Below are positions 12,837 to 21,860 of a stretch of DNA of 63,171 nucleotides, in pieces. Origin of the DNA: Pseudomonadota bacterium (lineage in GTDB: Bacteria; Chloroflexota; UBA5177); NCBI GenBank assembly GCA_021324655.1, contig JAJPIP010000012.1:1-63171 (forward strand). Direction: 5' to 3'. Positions within the stretch are counted from its first letter, which is position 1. Each line of letters begins with the position of its first letter. A program made the position numbers and the translations under genes. The notes beneath the pieces are model-generated. The model ran no database searches. It was not told the DNA's origin and saw only the letters and a program-made list of their open reading frames with translations.

Positions 12837-14399
12837 CTACTGGGCGGCAGCTGCCGGCGCTGCAGCGGAGAAGCCGGTCGACTGTTTGAAGTCGTCGATC
12901 GCCGCTCGCAATTCCTGCTCGATCTCGGTCGTGAGCTGCTTCTCGCGCTCAATCGAATCGGCGAGGTCGGCATGGCTCGCCGCCATGTAGCGGCGAAACT
13001 CACGCTGGAACTGCTGGATCCGGTCAACCGGCACGTCGTCGAGATACCCGCGGCCGAGGGCGAAGAGGATCTCGACCTCTTCGTGCATGGACAGGGGCTC
13101 GAACTCAGGCTGCTTCAGCACTTCCGTCGCTCGCTGTCCTCGTTCCAGCTGCGCCCGCGTCGACGGATCGAGATCGGATCCGAACTGGGCGAACGCGGCC
13201 AGCTCACGATATTGTGCGAGGTCGATTCGGAGCGAGCCGCTGACCTGGCGCATCGCCTTGGTCTGAGCGTCGCCCCCCACCCGGGACACGGAGAGACCGA
13301 CGTTGATCGCGGGCCGGATCCCCGCATAGAACAGATCCGACTCCAGGAAGATCTGACCGTCCGTGATCGAGATCACGTTCGTGGGAATGTACGCCGAGAT
13401 GTCGCCGGCGAGCGTTTCGATGATGGGCAGCGCCGTCAGCGAGCCGCCGCCGTGCTCCTCGTTGAGCTTTGCCGCGCGCTCGAGCAGACGAGAGTGCAGG
13501 TAGAACACATCTCCCGGGTAGGCCTCGCGTCCCGGCGGGCGGCGCAGGAGAAGCGAGAGTTGTCGGTAGGCCCAGGCATGTTTGGTCAGATCGTCGTAGA
13601 CGACAAGCACGTCCCGTCCGCTCTCCATCCATTCCTCGCCCATCGCGGTTGCCGCGTAGGGCGCCAGCCACTGGAGCGCCGCGGACTGCGATGCGCCGGC
13701 CGCGACAATCGTGGTCCACTCCATGGCGCCGTGTTGCTCCAGGATCGCCGCAACCTGCGCCACTTTCGCTTCCTTCTGGCCGATGGCGCAGTAGATACAG
13801 AGGAGGTTCTGCCCTTTCTGGTTAATGATTGTGTCGATGGCGAGGGCGGACTTGCCGGTCTGGCGGTCGCCGATCAGCAACTCTCGCTGACCCCGTCCAA
13901 TCGGCGTCATCGCATCGATCGCCTTGATCCCGGTCTGGACGGGCGTGTTGACCGGTGAGCGGACGACCACGCCGGGGGCGAGGCGTTCCACGGGCCGTGT
14001 TCCGGTGGACGGAATGGCGCCCTTCCCGTCGAGGGCACGCCCGAGCGGGTCCACGATGCGCCCGATCAGCCCGTCGCCCACCGGCACCTCGACGATGCGG
14101 CCGGTGCTGCGGACCTCGGTCCCCTCGGTGACGCGCTCGAATGGACCCAGGATCACGACGCCGACGGTGTCCTCTGCCAGGTTCTGCGCGATACCGAGAA
14201 CCGGCTGACCGGTATTGGGATCGAGGATTCCGACGAACTCGACCAGCTCGTTGAACACGACCCCCTGCAGGCCCCAGACGTGAGCGATACCGTCGCCGAC
14301 GTCGATGACGCTACCCACATTGGTGGCAGTCACGTTCTCGCCGAACTGCCTGATCTGTGACTCGATGATTTTCTGAATGTGATCGGCCTCGTCGGCCAT
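12837..14399 (-). CDS. atpA: ATP synthase alpha subunit
   Basis: Regulatory nucleotide-binding F1 subunit, 520 residues. The P-loop [16 protein letters not shown] and the region [43 protein letters not shown] are typical, as is the N-terminal [17 protein letters not shown] beta-barrel. The C terminus ends in a short Ala-rich tail. It lies in the normal place between atpH and atpG. Confidence 0.97.
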   Translation of the reverse strand: MADEADHIQKIIESQIRQFGENVTATNVGSVIDVGDGIAHVWGLQGVVFNELVEFVGILDPNTGQPVLGIAQNLAEDTVGVVILGPFERVTEGTEVRSTGRIVEVPVGDGLIGRIVDPLGRALDGKGAIPSTGTRPVERLAPGVVVRSPVNTPVQTGIKAIDAMTPIGRGQRELLIGDRQTGKSALAIDTIINQKGQNLLCIYCAIGQKEAKVAQVAAILEQHGAMEWTTIVAAGASQSAALQWLAPYAATAMGEEWMESGRDVLVVYDDLTKHAWAYRQLSLLLRRPPGREAYPGDVFYLHSRLLERAAKLNEEHGGGSLTALPIIETLAGDISAYIPTNVISITDGQIFLESDLFYAGIRPAINVGLSVSRVGGDAQTKAMRQVSGSLRIDLAQYRELAAFAQFGSDLDPSTRAQLERGQRATEVLKQPEFEPLSMHEEVEILFALGRGYLDDVPVDRIQQFQREFRRYMAASHADLADSIEREKQLTTEIEQELRAAIDDFKQSTGFSAAAPAAAAQ

Positions 14400-14420
14400 G
14401 CCCCTCTCCTTCTGTAACTG

Positions 14421-14951
14421 TCAGACGGCCAGATCCTGGCGCAGGCGTTCGAGGCGTCCCGCGACGCTGGCGTCAATCAGGTGATCTCCCACGCGGATGA
14501 TGATTCCGCCAATGATGCCCGGGTCTATGCGCGTAGTTATGTCAACTTCCCTGCCGGTTGCCTGCCCGAGCCGGTGCGCGATCGCCTGCTTCTCCCCGTC
14601 CGAGATGGGTCGCGCCACCGTGACTCCGGCTTCCAGAATGCCGCGCGCTTCCCGTTCCAGATGCTGGAACTCGCTCTGGATCTGCGGCAGCAAGTGAATG
14701 CGGTGACGCACCGTGAGCAAACGGAGCAGATTGAGCAGATGCGACTCTGCCGACGGAAAGAGAGACGGCAAGAGCTTGAGCTTGTCGTCGTCCGGAATGT
14801 TCGGATCCTCAAAGAAGGTTCGCGCCGCGTCGCTCTGCAATGCCTGTGACGCCGCGGCGAGCTGTCGGCTCCAGTGCTCGACCTGCCCATCTTCGCGGGC
14901 AACGTCAAAGGCAGCTTCGGCAAAACGGCGGGCGGTCGTCGACGGCCTCAT
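14421..14951 (-). CDS. atpH: ATP synthase delta subunit
   Basis: Peripheral-stalk subunit that links the top of F1 to the b subunits. The 176-residue product starts RPSTTARRFAEAAFDVAREDGQ, the usual helical N-terminal domain, and ends with the conserved IDPGIIGGIIIRVGDHLIDASVAGRLERLR segment. Its start overlaps the end of the preceding b-type gene by 4 nt. Confidence 0.95.
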   Translation of the reverse strand: MRPSTTARRFAEAAFDVAREDGQVEHWSRQLAAASQALQSDAARTFFEDPNIPDDDKLKLLPSLFPSAESHLLNLLRLLTVRHRIHLLPQIQSEFQHLEREARGILEAGVTVARPISDGEKQAIAHRLGQATGREVDITTRIDPGIIGGIIIRVGDHLIDASVAGRLERLRQDLAV

Positions 14952-15466
14952 CGCAGCCCCTGCAGCTGATCGAGCGACGTGTCAATGATGGCGCGATCGG
15001 TCTGCGGCTCAAGATTGCGCTCGACCACCTCGCGCGCCGCGTCCACGACGATGTCGGCGGCTCTGCGCTGAAGTGCCATGACGGCGCGCTCCTGTTCGTA
15101 CTGAATCTGTGAGCGCGCCTGGTCAAGGATACGGTTGTATTCCTCGCGCGCTCGTGCCTCCAGGTCCGCCTGAATGGCCTGACTTGTCTGCCCCGCCCGT
15201 TCGACAATGCTCGCCGCCTCGTGTCGCGCCTCTTCTACATCCTGCAACGCTTCCTCATGCAGGCGCTGCGCTTCCTCTCGGCTACGTTGCGCGGCTTCCA
15301 GCTGGTGTTGAATCCCGTCACGGCGCGACTGCAGCGACTTCTGCAGCAAGCCCCAGATCGTGCCTCCGTTCAGAAAGCCAAAGTGGTGGAAAAGGAAGAA
15401 GTACACCAGGATGGCAATAGCCGCCACCTGGGCGATCCACCACAGCACAAAGTTATTGGCGAGCAT
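14948..15466 (-). CDS. atpF: ATP synthase b-type subunit (second copy, b')
   Basis: A 172-residue peripheral stalk subunit. One N-terminal membrane helix (about residues 9-30) is followed by a long charged coiled coil from residue 45 to the end. It is preceded after 3 nt by another, divergent b-type gene, so the stalk is probably a b-b' heterodimer. The membrane segment is rich in aromatic residues (VLWWIAQVAAIAILVYFFLFHHFGF). Which of the two copies corresponds to classical b cannot be decided here. Confidence 0.9.
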   Translation of the reverse strand: MLANNFVLWWIAQVAAIAILVYFFLFHHFGFLNGGTIWGLLQKSLQSRRDGIQHQLEAAQRSREEAQRLHEEALQDVEEARHEAASIVERAGQTSQAIQADLEARAREEYNRILDQARSQIQYEQERAVMALQRRAADIVVDAAREVVERNLEPQTDRAIIDTSLDQLQGLR

Positions 15467-15469
15467 CGC

Positions 15470-15973
15470 CTACCCCAGTCCCTCGCGATTGACGACCGCA
15501 GCGGCCAGTTGGCGAACATCCGGCGAGTTGAAGGTTTGCCCGGTCACGGTGGATGCCGCCATCAGCGCAAGATCGACGATCCGCCCTTGCAGCGACGCAG
15601 CGTCGCGCTCGCGTTCCGCCGCGATCTCGCCCTGTGCTCCGTCCAGCATCTCCCGGAACTTGACACCTGCCTCGCTGACCAGGTCGTCTCGTACCTGCCC
15701 GCCCCGGGCAACGGCCGCATCGATCTGCTCCTGGGCCTGGGCCCGCGCCGCTGCGAGGATTTGTTGCACCTCGGCGCGAGCGCGCTCGATCTCGTCCCGG
15801 CTCTCCGAGGACGCGGCAAGCCCTTCCTGGATGCGCCGGTCGCGCTCCGCCCACGCGCCGCGGATCGGCGTGAAGACGAAGCGCTCCATGGCCCACACCA
15901 TGACGAGAAACAGCACCACCTCAACGACGAGCGTGGAGACGCTAATGCTGACGGGAATGCTGAGTTCGATCAC
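15470..15973 (-). CDS. atpF: ATP synthase b subunit (first copy)
   Basis: A 167-residue stalk subunit with an N-terminal membrane helix (about 12-32, STLVVEVVLFLVMVWAMERF), then the FTPIRGAWAERDRRIQEGL hinge typical of b/b' subunits and a long Ala/Glu/Arg coiled coil. It starts directly at the atpE stop codon and is followed by the second b-type gene. The pair resembles the b/b' arrangement of cyanobacteria and alphaproteobacteria. Confidence 0.92.
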   Translation of the reverse strand: MIELSIPVSISVSTLVVEVVLFLVMVWAMERFVFTPIRGAWAERDRRIQEGLAASSESRDEIERARAEVQQILAAARAQAQEQIDAAVARGGQVRDDLVSEAGVKFREMLDGAQGEIAAERERDAASLQGRIVDLALMAASTVTGQTFNSPDVRQLAAAVVNREGLG

Positions 15974-16246
15974 TTACGGCTTTCCGAACATGACCACCAG
16001 ACCGAAGACGAGCGCGATGACGGCATAGGCCTCGATCAGACCGACACCGATGAACATCCACGTCGTGAGCAGACCGCGCGCCTCCGGCTGGCGTGCCAGC
16101 CCGGCCACCAATTGCGAGGTCACCAGACCGTCGCCGATGCCGGCACCGATCGCTCCGCCGCCGAGCATGAGGCCCGCCCCGATGTATGCACCCATGGCCT
16201 GCGTGGCTCCAGCCCCCGTCAAGCCGATTGACAGTAGTTCAGACAC
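15974..16246 (-). CDS. atpE: ATP synthase c subunit
   Basis: A 90-residue membrane rotor subunit with two hydrophobic helices and the polar loop ARQPEARG. Helix 1 carries the [18 protein letters not shown] glycine pattern used for ring packing. Helix 2 carries the ion-binding carboxylate in [12 protein letters not shown]. The residue after the Glu is Ala rather than the Ser/Thr of sodium-binding rings, and no helix 1 Gln is aligned with it, so proton coupling is expected. Confidence 0.97.
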   Translation of the reverse strand: MSELLSIGLTGAGATQAMGAYIGAGLMLGGGAIGAGIGDGLVTSQLVAGLARQPEARGLLTTWMFIGVGLIEAYAVIALVFGLVVMFGKP

Positions 16247-16257
16247 CTCTTCCTCCC

Positions 16258-17007
16258 TTAGTGTTCGTGCGCCGGTTCACTGGCGATGGCCATGTATGCC
16301 ACCGTAAGCACTGTAAAGATGAATGCCTGGATGGTCCCAACGAAGAGACCGTAGGCGACAAAGACCGCGTTCCACAGGGCCGTCACGGGGGCTCCGACCC
16401 CCGACGGCAGCAGGAACGCCCACACAACAAGTAAGACCTCGCCGGCCAGGATGTTGCCGAAAAGACGGAAGGCCAGCGTGAGCGGGCGGGAGAGCTCGTT
16501 CACCGCGCCGAGAAGGACCGACACTTCATTGAGTCCCAGCCACGCCCACCACGCATTCCGCCAATAGTGTCCCTTATAGGACTGCAGCCCACTGGTGCGG
16601 ATGTAGCGGACGTGCAGCAGGATGAACACCAAAATCGCCAGCGCGAACGTGGCATTGATGTCCGACGTGGGCGAGTGGATGTGCGGGATCGGCAGAAGGC
16701 CAATCATATTGGCCACCCAGATGAAGAAGAAGAGAGTGAGGGCAATTGAGGCGATCGTCCCCGGATTGCGGCCCAGATTCTCCTCGATGATTCCATTGAG
16801 GAACTGCATCACGGATTCGACGACGTTCTGAAGGGTACCGGGTGGGCCGCTGGTCGCACTACGGCGAATGAACAGGCCCATGACGAAAAGAATCCCGGCT
16901 GCCAGGAGAGAGAGCAACACTGTGTCCAGATGGAGTGCCCAGATGCCGCTCCCGATGTTCCAGTGCTCGCCGATCGGCAGGCCCGCTCCAAGAACCGTCG
17001 GGCTCAC
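16258..17007 (-). CDS. atpB: ATP synthase a subunit
   Basis: Membrane stator subunit forming the two proton half-channels, 249 residues. It has about six hydrophobic segments; the essential Arg is in [22 protein letters not shown], and the C-terminal helix [21 protein letters not shown] is typical. The GTG start overlaps the end of the upstream atpI gene by 4 nt. Confidence 0.96.
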   Translation of the reverse strand: MSPTVLGAGLPIGEHWNIGSGIWALHLDTVLLSLLAAGILFVMGLFIRRSATSGPPGTLQNVVESVMQFLNGIIEENLGRNPGTIASIALTLFFFIWVANMIGLLPIPHIHSPTSDINATFALAILVFILLHVRYIRTSGLQSYKGHYWRNAWWAWLGLNEVSVLLGAVNELSRPLTLAFRLFGNILAGEVLLVVWAFLLPSGVGAPVTALWNAVFVAYGLFVGTIQAFIFTVLTVAYMAIASEPAHEH

Positions 17008-17402
17008 GGGGTCTGCCTCCCCGCCGCGACCGACGCACGGCCCTTCGTCAGGTAGAACACCGCCAGCATGGCCAACTGAGTGATTCCGAACCCGGCAGCC
17101 GACGCCACCGCCATGACGACAGAGATCTTGACCAGAATGATGGTGGTGACGCCGATGATAGTGAACGTCAGAACCAGTCCCACTTGCATCACCATCAAGG
17201 CGCGGCCCATGTCTCCGGTGTCGGCGGCCGTCTCAACGCGTCCCGAAAGCAGGAGCATGTTGAGAAAGGCAAGCGCACTCCCCACGGCGACACCGATGCC
17301 GATGGGATGCGATACGGCCAGGGCTATCAATGCTCCCACCACCACACCGGCCGCCGGTACCAGCGGATTGGCCCGCGACAGCGTGGCACGTTCTGCCGTC
17401 AC
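17004..17402 (-). CDS. atpI: ATP synthase I-type assembly protein
   Basis: A 132-residue membrane protein with four hydrophobic segments, in the usual position of the non-essential I protein that helps c-ring assembly or magnesium supply. Sequence conservation in this family is low; the call rests on topology and position between atpZ and atpB. The GTG start overlaps atpZ by 4 nt, and the stop overlaps atpB. Confidence 0.82.
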   Translation of the reverse strand: MTAERATLSRANPLVPAAGVVVGALIALAVSHPIGIGVAVGSALAFLNMLLLSGRVETAADTGDMGRALMVMQVGLVLTFTIIGVTTIILVKISVVMAVASAAGFGITQLAMLAVFYLTKGRASVAAGRQTP

Positions 17403-17632
17403 TCCCCTAACTCTCCCATCGCCAGTCTGTACGTGAGATAGAAGCTCGCTCCGAATCCGGCAAGCACGCCCACGATCAAGAAAATCGGCCCCGTCCGCAG
17501 CACCTTATCGAGCAGAAGACCAAGGCCCAACCCCAGAACTATGCAGAGCAGGACATAACCCCCGATCGCCCCCGCGAGGGCAAGGCCGCTCCGTTGAGGG
17601 CGCCCCGGTTGGTTCGGCGAACGGGGAGACAC
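17399..17632 (-). CDS. AtpZ/AtpI-type F0F1 ATPase-associated protein
   Basis: A 77-residue protein with two membrane helices (about 18-42 and 49-68) and the Gly-rich LGLGLGLLLDKVLRTGPIFLIVG pattern of the AtpZ family. These proteins precede atp operons and are thought to help in magnesium or calcium handling or in assembly. It is the first gene of the operon, 21 nt from a candidate promoter. Confidence 0.85.
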   Translation of the reverse strand: MSPRSPNQPGRPQRSGLALAGAIGGYVLLCIVLGLGLGLLLDKVLRTGPIFLIVGVLAGFGASFYLTYRLAMGELGE

Positions 17633-17652
17633 TCTACGCTCTCTCCGGCATC

Positions 17653-17681
17653 AATTTACCATGCGCTTGACGGGTGGCCAA
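17653..17681 (-). promoter_or_regulatory. Candidate promoter of the atp operon
   Basis: On the minus strand TTGGCC (17681-17676), a 17-nt spacer and TAAATT (17658-17653). Each hexamer fits the sigma70 consensus in four of six positions. It lies just before atpZ and is divergent to rplS. Confidence 0.5.
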
Positions 17682-17753
17682 AACCCTTCCCCGTCTTCCG
17701 GCCCCCGTGATACACTTCGTCGGCGCAGCTATTATTTTGGTGAGAGATGTAGT

Positions 17754-17777
17754 GAGAGGCGACGATGGGCGCCTCTT
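17754..17777 (+). promoter_or_regulatory. Hairpin in the rplS leader
   Basis: AGAGGCG (17755-17761) pairs with CGCCTCT (17770-17776), plus one wobble pair, around an 8-nt loop, 23 nt before the rplS start. A TATTAT -10-like element lies upstream at 17730-17735. L19 mRNAs of other bacteria carry autoregulatory leaders; whether this stem acts the same way is a guess. Confidence 0.4.
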
Positions 17778-17799
17778 CGTTCTGTTTGGAGATATTTCG

Positions 17800-18147
17800 A
17801 TGGGCATGATCCTGGAGAGCATCAGGCAGCAACAGCTGAAGGAAGATGTGCCGGACATCTTTCCGGGCGACACGGTTCGCGTGCATGTACGGGTCGTCGA
17901 GGGCAACCGCGAGCGTATTCAGGTCTTTGAGGGCACGGTCATCAAGATCACGAAATCGGGTCCCGATCGGAATTTTACCGTGCGCCGCGTGACTCACAAT
18001 GTCGGCGTCGAGCGGACCTTCCTCATCAACTCCCCGCGTGTCGAGAAGATTGACGTGGTCCGCCGCGGCGACGTGCGGCGCGCTCGTCTCTTCTATCTGC
18101 GTGACCGGGTCGGCAAATCGGCGCGCATCAAGGAAAAGCGCGTCTAG
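17800..18147 (+). CDS. rplS: Ribosomal protein L19
   Basis: A 115-residue protein of the large ribosomal subunit at the 30S-50S interface. It shows [72 protein letters not shown], all typical of L19. The start is the ATG at 17800, which has GGAG 8 nt upstream and gives [20 protein letters not shown], the usual N terminus; the longer reading frame adds 42 unrelated residues. rnhB follows after 21 nt. Confidence 0.96.
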   Translation: MGMILESIRQQQLKEDVPDIFPGDTVRVHVRVVEGNRERIQVFEGTVIKITKSGPDRNFTVRRVTHNVGVERTFLINSPRVEKIDVVRRGDVRRARLFYLRDRVGKSARIKEKRV

Positions 18148-18168
18148 CGCGGTAGCCCGCTTCGGGAT

Positions 18169-18801
18169 GTGACGCAGCCCGGTCCGACACTCGAGCTGGA
18201 GGCGAGCCTCGTCGCCCAGGGATTCGACCGTGTCGCGGGCATTGATGAAGTGGGGCGTGGGAGCCTGGCCGGCCCGGTGGTGGCCGCCGCCGTCATCTTT
18301 CCCCGCTGGAACTCTGCACCGGACGAGTTATCCGGAGTGCGCGACTCAAAGCAGTTGGATAGCGCGCGCCGGGAACAGGCTGCTGAGCGAATTCTGTCGC
18401 TGGCCCTCGCGGTCGGCCTGGGATGGTCCTGCCACCATGTGATCGACCGAGAGGGTATCGCGGCTGCAAACCGGCTCGCGATGTTGCGCGCCCTCGGCCG
18501 GCTCGGAGTGACTCCGCACGCACTGCTTCTGGATCATGTCCGCTTGCCGACCTGCCCCCTCCCGCAGACGGCGCTTCCCAAGGCCGACTGCCTGTCACTG
18601 TCGGTCGCGGCAGCGTCCATCATCGCCAAGGTCGTGCGCGACCGATACATGCGACTGGCCGATGCTCTGTATCCCGACTACGGCTTTGCCTCCCACAAGG
18701 GCTATGCGACGGAGATGCATCTAGCCGCGATCGCCGAGCGCGGCGCCTGCCGCATCCACCGCCGCAGTTTTCGACCCTTCGCGCCGTCGTTGCTGCCGTG
18801 A
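18169..18801 (+). CDS. rnhB: Ribonuclease HII
   Basis: Removes ribonucleotides and RNA from RNA-DNA hybrids. The 210-residue product carries the catalytic signature VAGIDEVGRGSLAGPVVAAAVI (Asp-Glu pair), a further Asp in LLLDHVRLP, and the C-terminal YGFASHKGYATEMH motif. It starts with GTG. The next gene, yraN, begins inside its stop codon, and the rplS-rnhB-yraN order is common in bacteria. Confidence 0.95.
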   Translation: MTQPGPTLELEASLVAQGFDRVAGIDEVGRGSLAGPVVAAAVIFPRWNSAPDELSGVRDSKQLDSARREQAAERILSLALAVGLGWSCHHVIDREGIAAANRLAMLRALGRLGVTPHALLLDHVRLPTCPLPQTALPKADCLSLSVAAASIIAKVVRDRYMRLADALYPDYGFASHKGYATEMHLAAIAERGACRIHRRSFRPFAPSLLP

Positions 18802-19154
18802 CCCTCGGTTCCTTCGGCGAAACCTGGGCTCTCGGGTATTTGCGCCGGGCCGGGTATCGAGTCATCGACCGGAACGTGCGTTTCCGGGTCGGAGAGCTCG
18901 ACATTGTCGCCTGGGACGGCGATACGCTGACCTTTATCGAAGTGAAGACTCGACGGTCGGGGCGCTACGGCACTCCGGCGGAATCGATCACCGCCAGCAA
19001 GTATCGCCATCTCGCCGCCGCCATCGAGCAATATCTGCAGCTGCGTCATCTCGCTGCCGCCAACTACCGCCTCGACCTCCTGGCCCTGTTGGTCGGACGG
19101 GACGGAGATGTTGTCAGTTGCGAGCTTCTCCGCGGCATCGAGCCACCGGAATGA
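18798..19154 (+). CDS. yraN: UPF0102 (YraN) family nuclease-fold protein
   Basis: A 118-residue protein of the YraN family, which has an endonuclease-like (PD-D/ExK) fold. Visible are GSFGETWALGYLRRAGYRVIDRN, then VGELDIVAWDGDTLTFIEVKTRRSGRYG with the Glu, Asp, Glu and Lys of the presumed active site, and SKYRHLAAAIEQYL. The GTG at 18798 overlaps the rnhB TGA (GTGA), showing coupling. Its cellular substrate is not established. Confidence 0.92.
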   Translation: MTLGSFGETWALGYLRRAGYRVIDRNVRFRVGELDIVAWDGDTLTFIEVKTRRSGRYGTPAESITASKYRHLAAAIEQYLQLRHLAAANYRLDLLALLVGRDGDVVSCELLRGIEPPE

Positions 19155-19205
19155 CTCCACCGCTTGGCCGGTGGCGTCTGACCTTGTTATTGTGCGATAT
19201 GACTT

Positions 19206-19319
19206 GGGCGCTCATGTGCTGTTGTCTTGGGCTGGACGGGATAGTGGTCGCGGAGGCGGCGCGCAGTCACTAGACAGACCCGTGGAACTTTATGAGCCGG
19301 CCGCCGGGCCGGTTTTTTT
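19206..19319 (+). ncRNA. Structured leader RNA of metX, candidate riboswitch
   Basis: The 180-nt gap before metX can fold into nested helices closed by GCTCAT (19210-19215) with ATGAGC (19292-19297). Inside are ACGGG/CCCGT (19236-19240, 19279-19283), TAGTG/CACTA (19242-19246, 19268-19272) and CGCG/CGCG (19249-19252, 19260-19263). A strong intrinsic terminator follows at once and ends 16 nt before metX. This is the layout of an aptamer plus expression platform. I see no SAM-I, SAM-II, SAM-IV, cobalamin or T-box consensus in it, so the ligand, if any, is unknown. Confidence 0.5.
19297..19319 (+). terminator. Intrinsic terminator before metX
   Basis: CCGGCC, a 4-nt loop and GGCCGG are followed by seven T. 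It is 143 nt behind yraN but only 16 nt before metX, so it more likely acts as an attenuator in the metX leader than as the end of the rplS operon. Confidence 0.85.
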
Positions 19320-19334
19320 GTTGGCTGGAGAGGG

Positions 19335-20522
19335 ATGACGGCAGAAGTTCAGGCAGGATCGGTGGGCGAGGTCGAGACCCGTGTCAAGCGTTTGTCGAGG
19401 CCGGTGCGACTCGAGGCCGGCGGTTACCTGTCTCACGTCGAGATCGCGTACGAGATCTACGGCACCCTCGCGCCGGCACGCGACAATGCAATCCTGGTCT
19501 GCCATGCTCTCAGCGGCGATGCCCACGCCGCCGGATGGCGGCCCGGTACCCCGAGCGCGGTGGACGGGTTCGGCGCGGAGGACAAGCAGGCCCTGCCGGG
19601 TCTTGGATGGTGGGACGGGCTGATCGGGCCCGGCCGGGCGCTGGATACCGACACCTACTGCGTGATCTGCTCCAATGTCATCGGCAGCTGCCGCGGCTCG
19701 ACGGGGCCGGCCTCTCTAAGCCCGGCGACCGGCCGCCCCTATGGGTCTTCTTTTCCGGTCGTCACCGTTGGGGACATGGTTCGCGCCCAGCGTCTCTTGC
19801 TCGACGAGCTGGATATTCCGCGGCTACGCGCGGCGATCGGCGGATCGCTGGGCGGGATGCAGTCGCTGGAGTGGGCTCTGGAGTACCCGGATCGCATCGA
19901 CGCGGTGATCCTCACCGCCAGTACCGCCCGACTGGGAGCGCAGGGCCTCGCATGGAACGCGATCGCGCGAAGCGCCATCATGGCGGATCCGAACTGGCAA
20001 GGTGGAGACTATCTGGACACGACACGCCGTCCTGACCCCGGCCTCGGAGTGGCTCGGATGGTGGGTCACGTCACGTACTTGTCTCAAGCCGGCATGGCCG
20101 AGCGGTTTGGCCGCCGCCTCCAGGAGCGCGACGCGTACAGCTATACGCTCGACAATCCTGACTTCGCCGTGGAGAGTTATCTTCGACACCAGGCCGAGAC
20201 GTTCCCGCGCCGCTTCGACGCCAACAGCTACCTCTATCTGTCCCGTGCCCTCACATACTTCGACGCGGCACGGGCTTATGGACGCGGCTCTCTGCCCGAG
20301 GCTGTCCGCCGAATACGGGCAGAGACCCTCCTCATCTCCTTCGACTCCGACTGGCTCTATCCGACGTCCGATTCCATCGAACTCGAGTCCGCCTTGCGCG
20401 CCGCGGGGAAGTCCGTCGAACGACACGAGCTGTCGGCTCCCTACGGCCACGATTCGTTTCTCCTGCAGACCGACCAGCAGACTTCGATCATCCGCCATTT
20501 TCTTGCCCACCTCGCCGCGTGA
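19335..20522 (+). CDS. metX: Homoserine O-acyltransferase (MetX type)
   Basis: Activates homoserine, most likely to O-acetylhomoserine, as the first committed step of methionine synthesis. The 395-residue product has the alpha/beta-hydrolase pattern of MetX: LVCHALSGDAHAAG, the oxyanion and nucleophile elbow GGSLGGMQSLEWA, the acid in FDSDWLYP and the His in YGHDSFLL. The segment ICSNVIGSCRGSTGP is also diagnostic. An ATG with GGAGAGGG follows directly after the leader terminator. metY is 12 nt downstream. Acetyl rather than succinyl donor is assumed from the partner gene. Confidence 0.95.
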   Translation: MTAEVQAGSVGEVETRVKRLSRPVRLEAGGYLSHVEIAYEIYGTLAPARDNAILVCHALSGDAHAAGWRPGTPSAVDGFGAEDKQALPGLGWWDGLIGPGRALDTDTYCVICSNVIGSCRGSTGPASLSPATGRPYGSSFPVVTVGDMVRAQRLLLDELDIPRLRAAIGGSLGGMQSLEWALEYPDRIDAVILTASTARLGAQGLAWNAIARSAIMADPNWQGGDYLDTTRRPDPGLGVARMVGHVTYLSQAGMAERFGRRLQERDAYSYTLDNPDFAVESYLRHQAETFPRRFDANSYLYLSRALTYFDAARAYGRGSLPEAVRRIRAETLLISFDSDWLYPTSDSIELESALRAAGKSVERHELSAPYGHDSFLLQTDQQTSIIRHFLAHLAA

Positions 20523-20534
20523 AGGGATTTTCTT

Positions 20535-21860
20535 ATGTCAGGTGACAATGCCGGGATACGTGAGTTCGGGTTCGATACGCGGGCCGTACATGCCGGTCAG
20601 CGCCCCGATCCCTATACGGGGGCGCGGGCGGTTCCCATCTTCCAGACCACCAGCTACGTCTTCGAGGATCCCGAGTCGGCGGCCGCCTACTTCAATCTTC
20701 AGGAGTACGGCAACACCTACTCACGCATCATGAATCCGACAGTCGCCACGTTCGAAGAGCGTATCGCGAGTCTGGAGGGAGCGGTAGGCGGAGTTGCCTT
20801 CGCCAGCGGACTCGCCGCCCAGGCGGCCGCTCTCTTCACCATGCTCGAGTCGGGAGACCACGTCGTGGCCTCGAGCGCGCTGTACGGCGGGTCCGTCACG
20901 CAACTGAAGCACGTCCTGCGGAAATTGGGAGTGGCGCTCACCTTCGTGGACCCCGACAGGATGGAGGAATGGGAGGGGGCCATTCGGCCCGACACGAAGC
21001 TCCTCTTCGGCGAGACCATCGGCAACCCCGGCGGAAACGTCCTGGATATCGAGGCGGTTGCTGCTCTCGCCCACCGGCACGGCATGCCCCTCATGGTGGA
21101 CAACACCTTTGCTACCCCATATCTTTGCCGGCCCATCGACTGGGGCGCCGACATCGTCGTCCACTCCGCCACCAAGTTCCTGGGCGGCCACGGGACGAGC
21201 ATCGGAGGTGTGGTCGTTGAAGCGGGGAAGTTCGATTGGTCCAACGGCCGCTTTCCGGTCGTTGCGGACCCGTCACCCGCCTATCACGGCCTGGCCTTCC
21301 ATGAGACATTCGGCATGTACGGCTACCTGATGAAGCTGCGAGCCGAGTCGCTCCGCGACCTGGGTGGTGCCATGAGCCCGTTCAACGCGTTTCTATTCCT
21401 CCTCGGCGTCGAAACGCTGTCCCTGCGCATGGACCGGCACGTGCGGAACGCGGTCGAGGTCGCACGCTTCCTGTCGGATCACCCGGGGGTCGAGCGGGTC
21501 CGGTACGCCGGGCTGCCCGACAGTCCCTACGCCCCCCTCGCCGCGAAGTACCTGCCGAGGGGAGCGGGGGCCGTCTTCGCCTTCGACGTGCATGGCGGAC
21601 GTAGGGCCGGGACGACCCTCATCCAGTCGCTGGACGTCTGGAGTCATCTCGCCAACGTCGGCGATGCCAAGAGCCTCATCATTCACCCCGCCAGCACCAC
21701 GCATCGCCAGTTGACGGATGACGAATTGGCAGCGGCCGGCATCGGCCCGGGAACTATCCGCCTCTCGGTCGGCATTGAGGATGCCGGCGATCTCATCTGG
21801 GACTTGCGCCGTGGCCTCGAGAGAGTGACGGCGCAAACTCCCGAAGAGGTCACGGCATGA
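20535..21860 (+). CDS. metY: O-acetylhomoserine sulfhydrylase
   Basis: PLP enzyme that makes homocysteine from O-acetylhomoserine and sulfide (direct sulfhydrylation). The 441 residues start with FGFDTRAVHAGQRPDPYTGARAVPIFQTTSYVFED, the usual opening of this subfamily. The cofactor Lys is in VVHSATKFLGGHGTS, and the long MetY-type insertion around DPSPAYHGLAFHETFG is present. It lies between metX and a CoA-binding gene that overlaps its stop by 4 nt. Confidence 0.95.
   Translation: MSGDNAGIREFGFDTRAVHAGQRPDPYTGARAVPIFQTTSYVFEDPESAAAYFNLQEYGNTYSRIMNPTVATFEERIASLEGAVGGVAFASGLAAQAAALFTMLESGDHVVASSALYGGSVTQLKHVLRKLGVALTFVDPDRMEEWEGAIRPDTKLLFGETIGNPGGNVLDIEAVAALAHRHGMPLMVDNTFATPYLCRPIDWGADIVVHSATKFLGGHGTSIGGVVVEAGKFDWSNGRFPVVADPSPAYHGLAFHETFGMYGYLMKLRAESLRDLGGAMSPFNAFLFLLGVETLSLRMDRHVRNAVEVARFLSDHPGVERVRYAGLPDSPYAPLAAKYLPRGAGAVFAFDVHGGRRAGTTLIQSLDVWSHLANVGDAKSLIIHPASTTHRQLTDDELAAAGIGPGTIRLSVGIEDAGDLIWDLRRGLERVTAQTPEEVTA

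Noticed and set aside
15974-16246. Sodium-coupled ATP synthase
   Set aside because: The c subunit has Glu followed by Ala and no helix 1 Gln at the ligand position, unlike sodium-binding c subunits.
19206-19319. SAM-I, SAM-II, SAM-IV or T-box riboswitch before metX
   Set aside because: The conserved core sequences of these classes and the TGGNACCGCG bulge of T-boxes are missing, so only a generic structured leader is claimed.
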